Virus record (IMG/VR): IMGVR_UViG_3300049893_002805
Coordinates: 1-50,645 of that record
Reading direction: 5' to 3' (one strand)
From: a virus
DNA: 50,645 nt
Part shown: positions 42,643 to 50,006 of the stretch, piece by piece
Numbering within the stretch: position 1 is the stretch's first letter
How the letters are laid out: every line of letters starts with the position of its first letter
Made by a program: the position numbers and the translations under genes
The notes under the pieces: generated by a model
Databases searched by the model: none
What the model saw: only the letters and a program-made list of their open reading frames with translations
Told to the model about the DNA's origin: nothing

Positions 42643-43164
42643 TCACTTGTGGTTTGCAACGTCCCAAAGGGCTTTTCCTGCACCGCCCAGAACTGCAAGG
42701 ATAAGTGCCCAAACAACCTTGGAAAACCATTCCCCGGCTGTGCTTTTGACCTTGATCACAGATTCGAGCTTCTCCAGGTCATCACCAGCGATCTTCTTGA
42801 GCTTGACGGTGGGCTCAACCTTCTTTTCCAAGTCCTTGTCCTTGTCAACGAGCTTGTCCAGGGATACACGGATTCCAGCCATGTTCTTTTCGTCGGTATC
42901 CGCGTGGAACTTGAATTCTTCGGCCATGTGTTGAATTCCGCTTTCAACCGACTTCACCCTGGCGTACAATCCGCTATCAGGCTCGTAGAGTCCGCGGTGA
43001 ATTTCATCTACCTTCTTGGAAGTCTCAGCCTGCTTCTCCTTGATGTTCTCGACGATGACGAGCATCTTGTCGAAGCCGCCGTTCAGGACTGCGGAGGAAT
43101 TGATCTTGGCCGAAATGCTCTCCAGGAGCATTTGAAGTTCTTTATCGGATTTCGTGTCAGACAT
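42643..43164 (-). CDS. Coiled-coil protein with C-terminal membrane helix
   Basis: This 173-residue protein has long coiled-coil stretches (KMLVIVENIKEKQAETSKKV and ARVKSVESGIQHMAEEFKFH) and a C-terminal hydrophobic segment (KVVWALILAVLGGAGKALWD) as expected for a single-pass tail anchor. It is similar in layout to the small membrane-anchored proteins near lysis or receptor-binding genes. GGGGAG precedes ATG 43164. The divergent chaperonin gene starts 74 bases away. Function unknown. Confidence 0.65.
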   Translation of the reverse strand: MSDTKSDKELQMLLESISAKINSSAVLNGGFDKMLVIVENIKEKQAETSKKVDEIHRGLYEPDSGLYARVKSVESGIQHMAEEFKFHADTDEKNMAGIRVSLDKLVDKDKDLEKKVEPTVKLKKIAGDDLEKLESVIKVKSTAGEWFSKVVWALILAVLGGAGKALWDVANHK

Positions 43165-43192
43165 GCTCTGCTCCCCGCGTGAAAATCAGGCT

Positions 43193-43224
43193 GTTGACTC
43201 AACAACCAACTTTCATTAAGTAGG
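43193..43224 (+). promoter_or_regulatory. Promoter-like region with palindrome for chaperonin gene
   Basis: TTGACT (43194-43199) resembles a -35 hexamer and overlaps the palindrome GTTGACTCAAC. A weak -10 (TAAGTA or TTAAGT) lies 16-17 bases on. The palindrome could bind a regulator. It lies between divergent genes. Confidence 0.4.
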
Positions 43225-43238
43225 AAACCAAGGATAAA

Positions 43239-44654
43239 ATGACGACGACATCCTTCATTGATAACTCGATATTGCTGCCCAGCCTTCAACAGGCCAATGA
43301 AAAAATGAAGAATACCCTGGGTCGCATCAACGTCGCGTTGAACTCCCAGGGATATCCCTTGAACAAGGAGACATATCACTTCCTTACAAAGGTGTTGGAG
43401 CCAAATAACCGTGTGGAGAGGACTCTCTACATGCTTCTCTTCCAGGCTGCTTACCAAAGTGAGCTTCTTTCTGCGGGAAGTGCTTACGTGGCGATCAGGT
43501 TTGCCAACGAGTTCATCTGCGAATTGATGAAGGTGCCGGATCTCTCCCGTCGAAACGAGGTGGAGCTAATGGCTATCTTCGAGAGCGTGGCAGGCAAACT
43601 GAACGAAGCCGTGTGCAAATACTCAAAAAACATCACGGAAGAAGCCCTCCTAGAGGAGATTCGAAGGATCACTGATGACAAGGAGCTCTGCGAGGCGATC
43701 CTCCAGGCGATCACCGTTTGTGGACTTGAAGGGAAGATCCACATTGAGGACAGCATCTCGAACTCCTATGTCGTGGAGCAGAAGTCGGGTTACTTCTTCA
43801 GCGCCGTGAAGCCGTTCAAGTTCTTCATCCCGCAGTCTGGCTTGTGGGAGGCTCACAACCCAAAGGTGATGCTCGTGGACGGAATCATTGAACAGGTCAG
43901 CGAAATCGACAAGATCCTGAACGGAGCAATGGAAACCAAGATCCCGGTCCTCCTTCTGGCTCATGGATTCAGCGAGGAGGTCATTTCCACGCTCAAAGTC
44001 AATGTGGATCACGGGAAGTTCAATATCATGCCCGTACGCTTGACCACCGACCTCGATTCCTTGAACGTCCTGAACGACATCGCCGTAGTTTGTGGATGCG
44101 ACGTTGTTTCCACCCTCAAGGGCGACTTGGTTTGCCTTGTCTCCTTTGACAGCCTGCCTGTCGTGGAGAAGGTCAAGCTCACTGCCCATGAGTTGAACGT
44201 CGAAAACGCCAAAACCAGACGAGGGGTATCTAACCAGATCAGGATGCTCCTGGAGAAGCGCCGGGACAATCAAGAGTTCTCCGACATCTCCACCATCATC
44301 GACAAGCGTATCCAGGGGCTCCTTGCAGCTTCGGTTGCCCTGAGACTCCCAAACATGCCCCCTTCAAGAAGGGAAAACACCAAGGTCCGCATTGACGTGG
44401 CACTTCGACAAGCCAAAACCCTCCTTGTCCATGGCAGGGTGAATTTCCAGGAATTGCTTGCTTTTGGCTTTGAAGGCCCCTTTGTTGGTGATCCAGTGGA
44501 AACAGCCTTCTTTCAGGCGCTTCGGAACATGGAAGAGGAATTCAACTTGCTTCCTTCCCTGAGCGTCTGGGCAAGTATCTACTTGGCGGGGAAAGCCGTG
44601 ATCAACCTGATGACCACAGGTGGCCTCGTCGTGATCACTGACCAAGAGCCTTGA
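43239..44654 (+). CDS. Divergent GroEL-like chaperonin
   Basis: This 471-residue protein follows chaperonin order: an equatorial start (LGRINVALNSQGYPLNKETY), an intermediate and an apical domain (HIEDSISNSYVVEQKSGYFF, PKVMLVDGIIEQVSEIDKIL and IMPVRLTTDLDSLNVLNDIA), and an equatorial return (KVRIDVALRQAKTLLVHGRV). Apical strands fit Cpn60. The ATP-binding GDGTTT of GroEL is replaced by SAGSAY at 78-83, and the Asp of GroEL V-E-D-A-L is not present at the corresponding place (RIDVAL). It may thus bind but not hydrolyse ATP normally, or use other residues. Phage chaperonins (e.g. of phages EL and OBP) help fold phage proteins. Confidence 0.75.
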   Translation: MTTTSFIDNSILLPSLQQANEKMKNTLGRINVALNSQGYPLNKETYHFLTKVLEPNNRVERTLYMLLFQAAYQSELLSAGSAYVAIRFANEFICELMKVPDLSRRNEVELMAIFESVAGKLNEAVCKYSKNITEEALLEEIRRITDDKELCEAILQAITVCGLEGKIHIEDSISNSYVVEQKSGYFFSAVKPFKFFIPQSGLWEAHNPKVMLVDGIIEQVSEIDKILNGAMETKIPVLLLAHGFSEEVISTLKVNVDHGKFNIMPVRLTTDLDSLNVLNDIAVVCGCDVVSTLKGDLVCLVSFDSLPVVEKVKLTAHELNVENAKTRRGVSNQIRMLLEKRRDNQEFSDISTIIDKRIQGLLAASVALRLPNMPPSRRENTKVRIDVALRQAKTLLVHGRVNFQELLAFGFEGPFVGDPVETAFFQALRNMEEEFNLLPSLSVWASIYLAGKAVINLMTTGGLVVITDQEP

Positions 44655-45426
44655 GGACAGCGGAGACGGCTTCAGGATCGGTGATCCAAGGGGAAAGAGC
44701 CTTCTGCACCTTTACTCGAACGTCAGCCTTTCCTGGGGCTTCTGGAGCGCTTCCCGAGCCTGCTGGGGAAGTTGACTGACCAGCAGCCTGAGCGGCCATC
44801 TTCTCAATCTCCCTCTGAGGAAGAACCGTTGGAGTCTTTCCAACTTGGGAGAGCTTCATAAGCTCCTCATAGGTCAGGGTTGCCAACTCGGTTGCCAGGG
44901 CATCGTTGTCGATGTACGGAATGTTGGAGCTAGAGAAGAGCCTCTTCAGGAAGCCACCTGTCTTCTCCTGAGCCAAAGCTTGCTTGAACACCGGAACCAG
45001 CTTTTGCCCAACAGGTTGGGTTGGGTTGTTCCTGGCTTGAGCCACCAACCTGGAACGAAGGAGGACGGGAAGATCCTGACGAAGGAACGAAGAGAGATGC
45101 TGGTAGAAGCCAAGGGCCTTGCCGAGCATCGGGGAGAGCTTCCTTGGATCGGCTCCACTCTTGCCTGAGATAAGCGAGGTCAACTCGGCCTCAGCCATGT
45201 CCAAACCTTGCCTGACGCTTGGGAGCTTGTCCAAGAAAGGGGAAAGGGCTTCCTCGACACCTACCATGGAATCCACGATTTGAGAGATGGTCCCGGTATC
45301 AAGCCTCTCAAAAACGAGGTAGTAGCTCTCCAGGAGTTGCTTCGCCTCTGCAAATGCGGTAGCGGCTTCTGCTGCCTTCTTGCGGGCATATTCTTCTTTC
45401 AAAGACAGTGTTGCGTCGGTGCTCAT
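44635..45426 (-). CDS. Helical hypothetical protein
   Basis: This 263-residue protein is almost wholly helical, with coiled-coil-like segments (ARKKAAEAATAFAEAKQLLE, VRQGLDMAEAELTSLISG) and a Pro/Ala/Ser-rich linker (AGQSTSPAGSGSAPEAPGK) before a last helical part. No family recognised. The end overlaps the end of the chaperonin gene by 20 bases in the opposite direction. Possibly a scaffold, adaptor or nucleoid-type protein. Confidence 0.65.
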   Translation of the reverse strand: MSTDATLSLKEEYARKKAAEAATAFAEAKQLLESYYLVFERLDTGTISQIVDSMVGVEEALSPFLDKLPSVRQGLDMAEAELTSLISGKSGADPRKLSPMLGKALGFYQHLSSFLRQDLPVLLRSRLVAQARNNPTQPVGQKLVPVFKQALAQEKTGGFLKRLFSSSNIPYIDNDALATELATLTYEELMKLSQVGKTPTVLPQREIEKMAAQAAGQSTSPAGSGSAPEAPGKADVRVKVQKALSPWITDPEAVSAVLKALGQ

Positions 45427-45477
45427 TTGTGCTCCAATGGTGGTACCCTGGTAAATAGAACGGGTTTGAGGCAGTGT

Positions 45478-46149
45478 ATGGAAATCAAGACAAAAACCTT
45501 ATCGTGGGAGGAATGGGAGAAAATCCAGGGAGGTAAAGAGAAGGTCGAAAAGAAGCAACGCCTGAACGTTGCCGCCGGGAACCTTGCAAAGAACCGTCCC
45601 CCAAAGAAAGACCGCTTCTACCTACCCGTGCTTCACTTGAACGACCCCACCCAATGGCCCGAGGGTCCGACCAAGCCTCGGTTTACCAATGAGGTCGCCC
45701 ACAATGTGTGCCTTGGGAACTGTTGCGGTGTCCCAGGGGTCTATTCAGCGTGTTGCCAAATGGACACAGAAGACCTAGAGCATGTGCTGGGTCCTGTGGA
45801 TGAGAAGTGGATCACGGAAACCATCGCTTGGTTTACCAAGAAGGGCATCCCCACCACCAGGGCGGATCTCGTGATTGACATGGAAGAGGGTAGGTTGATC
45901 GGAGAAAAGTTCTTTGAGGGAGCCAGAAAGCAAGTTTTTCTCTCAAAAGAGACATACCCCATCTTGCGCTTCCAGATCAACGGACCTAGATTCGCTTGCA
46001 AGTTCCTAAACACTGCCAACGGGAAGTGCCAAATTTATGAACAGCGACCGGGAATGTGCCGTGGCTATTTGTGTCAATACGTCAAGGCAAACTTCCTAGT
46101 TAGGACTGATCCCGAAAATCACCCAAATACTTACAGTAAAGTCCGATGA
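45478..46149 (+). CDS. YkgJ-type Cys-cluster protein
   Basis: The start is ATG 45478 (MEIKTKTLSWEEWEKIQGG), 223 residues; upstream sequence in frame is antisense to the divergent gene. The Cys set CLGNCCGVPGVYSACCQMD and, later, ACKFLNTANGKCQIYEQRPG followed by MCRGYLC resembles the YkgJ/flagellin N-methylase-type cluster family, which binds a metal or Fe-S cluster. Most of the family signature cysteines are present. Function in phage is unknown. Confidence 0.75.
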   Translation: MEIKTKTLSWEEWEKIQGGKEKVEKKQRLNVAAGNLAKNRPPKKDRFYLPVLHLNDPTQWPEGPTKPRFTNEVAHNVCLGNCCGVPGVYSACCQMDTEDLEHVLGPVDEKWITETIAWFTKKGIPTTRADLVIDMEEGRLIGEKFFEGARKQVFLSKETYPILRFQINGPRFACKFLNTANGKCQIYEQRPGMCRGYLCQYVKANFLVRTDPENHPNTYSKVR

Positions 46150-46177
46150 AGAGCTTACGATAAACCAAAAGAGGTAC

Positions 46178-46735
46178 ATGAACATGGAAGCAGCAGAGAC
46201 AGAAGCAACAATGACAGATGAATCCTCGGTCATCGAGGGCGTGTGGAAAAACGCAGACAGCAAGAGGACAACCGCCGCAGAAATGCTGGAGTGGATCACC
46301 AAGGCGCAAGCCGACAAGGACCACCAGTATGAGCTGATCGTCGGGTCCGACTCGCAGATGCGTGGACGCCAGTTTTGCTTCATCACCGTCGTCTGCCTCC
46401 GAAAGGTCGGTAAGGGCGGCAACTATCGGTACAACGAGCACTTCGTCCCAAGGACGAACTTCGTCCAGGCCGGTAAGGGCAAGCGAGTGAAGGGCAACCA
46501 GAAGCTCAGGATGTTCTCCGAGGTGGAGCGTTCCATTGCCGTGGCCACGGACATCTTCGAGAAGACCGGCTTCCTGCCAGTCGTCCACATCGACGCAAGC
46601 ACCAAGGACAAGAAGGAGTTCACCTCCGAGTTCTCCGACGAGCTTGCAGGTATGGTCAGGGCCAGCGGCTTCGACTGTGTGCTCAAGCCAGAATCGTTCG
46701 TGGCAAATGCGGTAGCTGACCGTCACACCAAGTGA
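46178..46735 (+). CDS. DUF458/YkuK-like RNase H-fold protein
   Basis: This 185-residue protein has ELIVGSDSQMRGRQFCFITV, later VVHIDASTKDKKEFTSEFSD and MVRASGFDCVLKPESFVANA followed by VADRHTK, the signatures of the YkuK/DUF458 family with an RNase-H-like fold. The conserved acidic positions (D of GSDSQ, D of HIDAS, D of VADRH) are present, so nuclease or nucleotide-processing activity is plausible. AGAGG precedes ATG 46178; an ATG two codons on is an alternative start. Confidence 0.78.
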   Translation: MNMEAAETEATMTDESSVIEGVWKNADSKRTTAAEMLEWITKAQADKDHQYELIVGSDSQMRGRQFCFITVVCLRKVGKGGNYRYNEHFVPRTNFVQAGKGKRVKGNQKLRMFSEVERSIAVATDIFEKTGFLPVVHIDASTKDKKEFTSEFSDELAGMVRASGFDCVLKPESFVANAVADRHTK

Positions 46736-46747
46736 TAAACTTGGGTG

Positions 46748-46984
46748 ATGAGCTATCACAGCCATAACGTGCAAATGGGACGGTGGCATGAAGCAGAGTC
46801 CCCTCTCTTCCTTTGGACGAATTCGGGAGCCTTCCTGGAGGGAGCAGGGACAGTCCCAGCAGGAACTCTTGTTTTCCCGATAGAGTTCTATCGGGGATAT
46901 CTGCGTCTCCTGATAGGAGAGAAGTTCTTCCTCCTACTGGAAAGCTCCTCCCGTTCCTTGATTCCAGTTGAAGAGGACCGATGA
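46748..46984 (+). CDS. Small hypothetical protein (paralogue 1)
   Basis: ATG 46748 (MSYHSHNVQMG), 78 residues; a GTG one codon earlier is possible. The core VQMGRWHEAESPLFLWTNSG, an AGT element and the beta-like FYRGYLRLLIGEKFFLLLES resemble the next gene (GRWYCSPNPVKPWKCLGDND, AGTPLF, AGWLYFLVDERVVCLYTLEE). The two are likely paralogues, coupled by ATGA. No known family. Confidence 0.62.
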   Translation: MSYHSHNVQMGRWHEAESPLFLWTNSGAFLEGAGTVPAGTLVFPIEFYRGYLRLLIGEKFFLLLESSSRSLIPVEEDR

Positions 46985-47250
46985 GCATTACCGATTCACT
47001 CATCCCAGGTCGCTGGTATTGTTCGCCAAACCCAGTTAAACCATGGAAATGTCTGGGGGATAATGATGTAGAAGCAGTCGCTCTTCCTTCGTTGAAAGCA
47101 GGAACGCCACTTTTCTACCTGAAGCACTGCGCCGGGTGGCTATACTTTCTCGTTGACGAACGAGTTGTTTGCCTCTACACCTTGGAAGAGATGATACATC
47201 TTGTGCCGTACGACGGTTATCAGTATTCTTCCATCCATTTGACGAGGTAA
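46981..47250 (+). CDS. Small hypothetical protein (paralogue 2)
   Basis: This 89-residue protein starts at ATG 46981, overlapping the TGA of the preceding paralogue. GRWYCSPNPVKPWKCLGDND and FYLKHCAGWLYFLVDERVVC repeat the layout of its neighbour (aromatic GRW, AGT turn, paired beta strands), consistent with tandem duplication and divergence. Small SH3-like or beta-barrel folds could fit; not assigned. Confidence 0.62.
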   Translation: MSITDSLIPGRWYCSPNPVKPWKCLGDNDVEAVALPSLKAGTPLFYLKHCAGWLYFLVDERVVCLYTLEEMIHLVPYDGYQYSSIHLTR

Positions 47251-47288
47251 GTTCATACACTTGGGAATCCGAAAGGAATTCAGAGAAA

Positions 47289-47579
47289 ATGGACGAAATG
47301 GATCGTAAGAAGCTTGAGACCGTCATTGAGAGCAAGGTCTACAAGCTGGTGGAGCTCCTTGGGGAGCAAATGTCGGACGGAACGATGATCTATCTTGGGC
47401 GCAACCAGATTGACATTGACAGGATGGTAGCGGACAGGCTCCTGAGCATTGCCAAGGGAGCCATGATGGACGCTTTGCTGGCCCACCTGGACATGTTCAT
47501 GAAGGACCTGGACAAGGCTCTGGTTGAGGCAACGGGCAAAGAAAACCCTTTGCCCCATGGAAAGTCGTCGAAAAAGTAA
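47289..47579 (+). CDS. Small helical protein, possible -1 frameshift extension
   Basis: ATG 47289 (MDEMDRKKLETVIES), 96 residues, mostly helical and ending GKENPLPHGKSSKK. It has an AAAGGA about ten bases ahead. The last codons AAA AAG before TAA form GAAAAAG (47570-47576). In the -1 frame the reading stays open through the 100-base intergenic gap to TAG 47681-47683, adding a basic stretch and a hydrophobic helix (AFLDVSLTLFLLGGFIALTN). A hairpin lies 27 bases past the slip. Whether the extension is made is uncertain; see findings. Confidence 0.68.
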   Translation: MDEMDRKKLETVIESKVYKLVELLGEQMSDGTMIYLGRNQIDIDRMVADRLLSIAKGAMMDALLAHLDMFMKDLDKALVEATGKENPLPHGKSSKK

Positions 47580-47603
47580 AGAAGGCAGAGCGGAGACGGA
47601 AGT

Positions 47604-47622
47604 TCAAGGAAGCTTTCCTTGA
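47604..47622 (+). promoter_or_regulatory. Perfect hairpin in possible frameshift region
   Basis: TCAAGGAA, loop GCT, TTCCTTGA is an 8-bp perfect stem. A T7 run follows about 14 bases later (TTGACGCTTTTTTTGC). It could be a frameshift stimulator or part of a terminator. Confidence 0.45.
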
Positions 47623-47686
47623 TGTCTCCTTGACGCTTTTTTTGCTTGGCGGCTTTATAGCACTAACGAACTTCTTGAGGTAGGAA

Positions 47687-48154
47687 ATGCCAGCCGTTGA
47701 GTACATCAAACACCTCGTCGAGTGTAATTGCTTACTTCCGCAATTCAAACACAGCGACCCTCCCATGTGGCATCACTTTGTGGTATTCTCCGAAATTGAT
47801 GAGACGGGGGCTGTCATCCCATCCTTTGCTCAGTGCAACAACTGTGGAATGGTCCACAAGGTCACAGAGGTGGGCGTCTCCTCAACGATGAAGAGAGATA
47901 CCTTCCCAGCCATCCCGTCGATTGCTGAGGTTCGTGGTAGCTTCCCGGAGCGATTGCAGAAGGAACTCTCTGGCTATGAGTTGGACCTCCCAACCTGTCA
48001 GGAGATCGCCTTCATCTTTCAGCATCAACTCTGGGGGAGAATCGTGATCCTCCAAAAAGAGCAGGTCGAGGAGTACCTCGTGGGAAAGATCCTTCAGATC
48101 ATTGGCAACTCCATTTGGAGAATTCAACCCTTCCAAGAGGAGATCGAAACATGA
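47687..48154 (+). CDS. Hypothetical protein with zinc-ribbon-like Cys
   Basis: This 155-residue protein begins MPAVEYIKHLVECNCLLPQF. Early C-N-C and a later QCNNCGMVHK segment look like the two knuckles of a small zinc ribbon; HHFVVFSEIDETG lies between. The C-terminal half is helical (FPERLQKELSGYELDLPTCQ). AGGTAGGA precedes ATG 47687. It is followed by a coupled gene (ATGA). No family assigned. Confidence 0.65.
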   Translation: MPAVEYIKHLVECNCLLPQFKHSDPPMWHHFVVFSEIDETGAVIPSFAQCNNCGMVHKVTEVGVSSTMKRDTFPAIPSIAEVRGSFPERLQKELSGYELDLPTCQEIAFIFQHQLWGRIVILQKEQVEEYLVGKILQIIGNSIWRIQPFQEEIET

Positions 48155-48459
48155 ACAAAGACGACGACAAGGACGCAACCTACATCCAACCAAACATCGA
48201 ACACGAACTCTCCAAGGAGAAACGACAGGAATGTCGCAACATCCTCCTGGAGATCAGGAATTTTGGCGTCAATCAACGTCAAATCCTGTTTCTGATTCAA
48301 CTCCTAGCCATGGAGCTCGAAAACACCGATGTGATGAGGGAAATCACCAGAGCAATCGGTGAGAACCGCTCCAAGGTGCGCCTCAATCCAAAAATCACCC
48401 TCCCCGAGGGCATGGAAGTTGCAGGCAAGACCATCAAGAAGAAGCTTGACCGGGGCTGA
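48151..48459 (+). CDS. Small helical hypothetical protein
   Basis: The start is ATG 48151 (MNKDDDKDATYIQPN), with AGGAG at eight bases, overlapping the stop of the previous gene; 102 residues. Helical centre (RNILLEIRNFGVNQRQILFL, LAMELENTDVMREITRAIGE) and a basic end (GKTIKKKLDRG). No family recognised. The upstream gene's zinc ribbon suggests a common role of unknown kind. Confidence 0.62.
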   Translation: MNKDDDKDATYIQPNIEHELSKEKRQECRNILLEIRNFGVNQRQILFLIQLLAMELENTDVMREITRAIGENRSKVRLNPKITLPEGMEVAGKTIKKKLDRG

Positions 48460-48465
48460 GCTTCT

Positions 48466-48735
48466 TTACCCCCTCTTGACGCAAATCAAACGACGGGGCT
48501 TGCTATCCCCAGGGAACACAAAGGTGGTCTCACCCTCCCTGGAGTGCTCCGTGTCCGATTGACGCCAGATCCCACGAAGCTCTTCCTTTTCGAGCTTCAT
48601 GTTCTTGGTGGTGCCATCTTCATTCATGAACTTGATGAAGTGCATGTAGACCTCCTGGAACAATCCATTCCCAATTGGTCGAAACACACGATCAATGCAA
48701 GTCGTCATCCTGCCCAGCGTTCTTGGTAGAGCCAT
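48466..48735 (-). CDS. Small hypothetical protein
   Basis: This 89-residue protein begins MALPRTLGRMTTCIDRVFRP. It is alpha/beta-like with VYMHFIKFMNEDGTTKNMKL and a C-terminal DSKPRRLICVKRG. GAGGT precedes ATG 48735. It converges with the plus-strand gene ending at 48459, with a 6-base gap. No family recognised. Confidence 0.62.
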   Translation of the reverse strand: MALPRTLGRMTTCIDRVFRPIGNGLFQEVYMHFIKFMNEDGTTKNMKLEKEELRGIWRQSDTEHSREGETTFVFPGDSKPRRLICVKRG

Positions 48736-48746
48736 CTTCTTTTACC

Positions 48747-49091
48747 TCATTTTGCTTGATTGTTGTCCTGTTGGATCGACGCTTCCTCCACGTCCGTGCA
48801 CCGAAACCAAAACTGGTTCTCCCCAACACGGATTCTGTAGGAAATGAGCCGCTCATTCCCCCGGTACGCCAAGGGAACCTCCCGGAGATGCCTCCGTGCA
48901 TCCACCACCTCCAAGACCTCCCCCGTCTTGAAATGGTCAAGAAACCTCATCTCAACCGCTTGGGTGGGATCAAGCCAGGGTGAAATTGGGTCTCGATACC
49001 CAATGGCGAAGTCTTCAGGCGTGGTTACATTCTTGTTCAGCTTGGCTTGAACAATGCAGCCCGGTGGATATACTGGAGTGTACACAGACAT
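48747..49091 (-). CDS. Small hypothetical protein
   Basis: This 114-residue protein begins MSVYTPVYPPGCIVQAKLNK. It has a beta-like N-terminus and a charged middle (LDHFKTGEVLEVVDARRHLR), ending in Gln/Asn-rich residues (VEEASIQQDNNQAK). It precedes the 89-residue gene by 11 bases and is divergent to the next plus-strand gene. No family recognised; possibly a small regulator or nucleic-acid-binding protein. Confidence 0.62.
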   Translation of the reverse strand: MSVYTPVYPPGCIVQAKLNKNVTTPEDFAIGYRDPISPWLDPTQAVEMRFLDHFKTGEVLEVVDARRHLREVPLAYRGNERLISYRIRVGENQFWFRCTDVEEASIQQDNNQAK

Positions 49092-49140
49092 TACCTGTAA
49101 TCATGTGCGCCGAATCAGGAAAAGCCAAGCCGGAAAACAA

Positions 49141-49443
49141 ATGCCAACCACCTGCCACACAGAAGAAAAAGAAGTAAATGACGCCACGGCCATCCATCCC
49201 ACCCCCGGACAGTGCCTCATCGTCCAAGAAGGATTCGTTTATTGGTCAAGTCCACCAAGTAGCCTCGAAAAGGCAACCCAATACTCAACCCTCCCAAGGA
49301 AAGACTGCATCCTCCTACTTGACTTCTTCCAGGGTAAGTCTTTCAATTACTGGAAGGCAATCACCCTGAACGACAACAAGATCGTCTACACCACCACAAC
49401 CAACCTCAAACTCTCCTTGGTCCTCGAACCAGAAGCAGCTTGA
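49141..49443 (+). CDS. Small hypothetical protein (possible paralogue 3)
   Basis: The start is ATG 49141 (MPTTCHTEEKEVNDATAIHP), with GGA six bases ahead, 100 residues. PGQCLIVQEGFVYWSSPPSS and DCILLLDFFQGKSFNYWKAI share the aromatic-turn-strand layout of the two small proteins at 46748-47250, though only loosely. It is followed by a gene 24 bases on. No family recognised. Confidence 0.6.
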   Translation: MPTTCHTEEKEVNDATAIHPTPGQCLIVQEGFVYWSSPPSSLEKATQYSTLPRKDCILLLDFFQGKSFNYWKAITLNDNKIVYTTTTNLKLSLVLEPEAA

Positions 49444-49467
49444 TCAAACAAAGGAAAAGAAGTTACC

Positions 49468-49983
49468 ATGACCCGCAAAAAGATTCAACCCCCATCCAGC
49501 CTGTCATCCCAGACGGAAACCATCCTCGAAAAGCTCGGAATCAACCGGGAAGATGTCCTTGCCGAGAGCACCGAGGAAGTCCTCTCCGCAAAGATGGTCG
49601 TCGCAGGCTTCATCGACCAAACCATGTTCTTCCTCGAAAACCTCAAGAAAACCATCCTCACCTCCCCAGGTGGCCTCGACCTGCAAACCACAGGAGTCAT
49701 CCTCACCTCCTGTATCCAAATGCTCGAACACACCGAACGAGCCCTCACCAAGTACGCCTTCATCCGTACGGCAAGCCGCCAAATCACCAAGCTCAAACTC
49801 GCCAAGGCCAGTAACGCCGACAACGATCCCCACGGCGACTTCTATTCCCACGAGGACAGTAGCGAGGAATCGCCAAACCCAGAGAACGACAGGCAAGAGG
49901 GGGAAGAAGAAGAAGAAGAGGACATCGACCTCGTTGAGGAACAATCTTCACTTCCCGCTGACGCTAAGAAGAAACTGAACTGA
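49468..49983 (+). CDS. Helical protein with acidic C-terminus
   Basis: This 171-residue protein begins MTRKKIQPPSSLSSQTETIL. It is helical through residue 110 (FIDQTMFFLENLKKTILTSP, LTSCIQMLEHTERALTKYAF), then has an acidic low-complexity tail (ENDRQEGEEEEEEDIDLVEE). Such proteins are common near small phage regulators. No family recognised. Ribosome site AAAGGAAAAG lies ahead of ATG 49468. Confidence 0.65.
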   Translation: MTRKKIQPPSSLSSQTETILEKLGINREDVLAESTEEVLSAKMVVAGFIDQTMFFLENLKKTILTSPGGLDLQTTGVILTSCIQMLEHTERALTKYAFIRTASRQITKLKLAKASNADNDPHGDFYSHEDSSEESPNPENDRQEGEEEEEEDIDLVEEQSSLPADAKKKLN

Positions 49984-50006
49984 GAAAACAGCATACTCAC
50001 CAAAGT

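Noticed and set aside
34344-45458. Octamer CTATTTAC near three starts (34344 plus; 40438 and 45451 minus) as a possible late promoter
   Set aside because: Distances to starts vary (5 to 24 bases), a related string occurs inside a gene near 39526, and the set is too small to define a motif.
49103-49177. 24-codon ORF ending in KKKK before a possible start at 49178
   Set aside because: No ribosome site and it overlaps the better supported gene starting at 49141; composition alone is not support.
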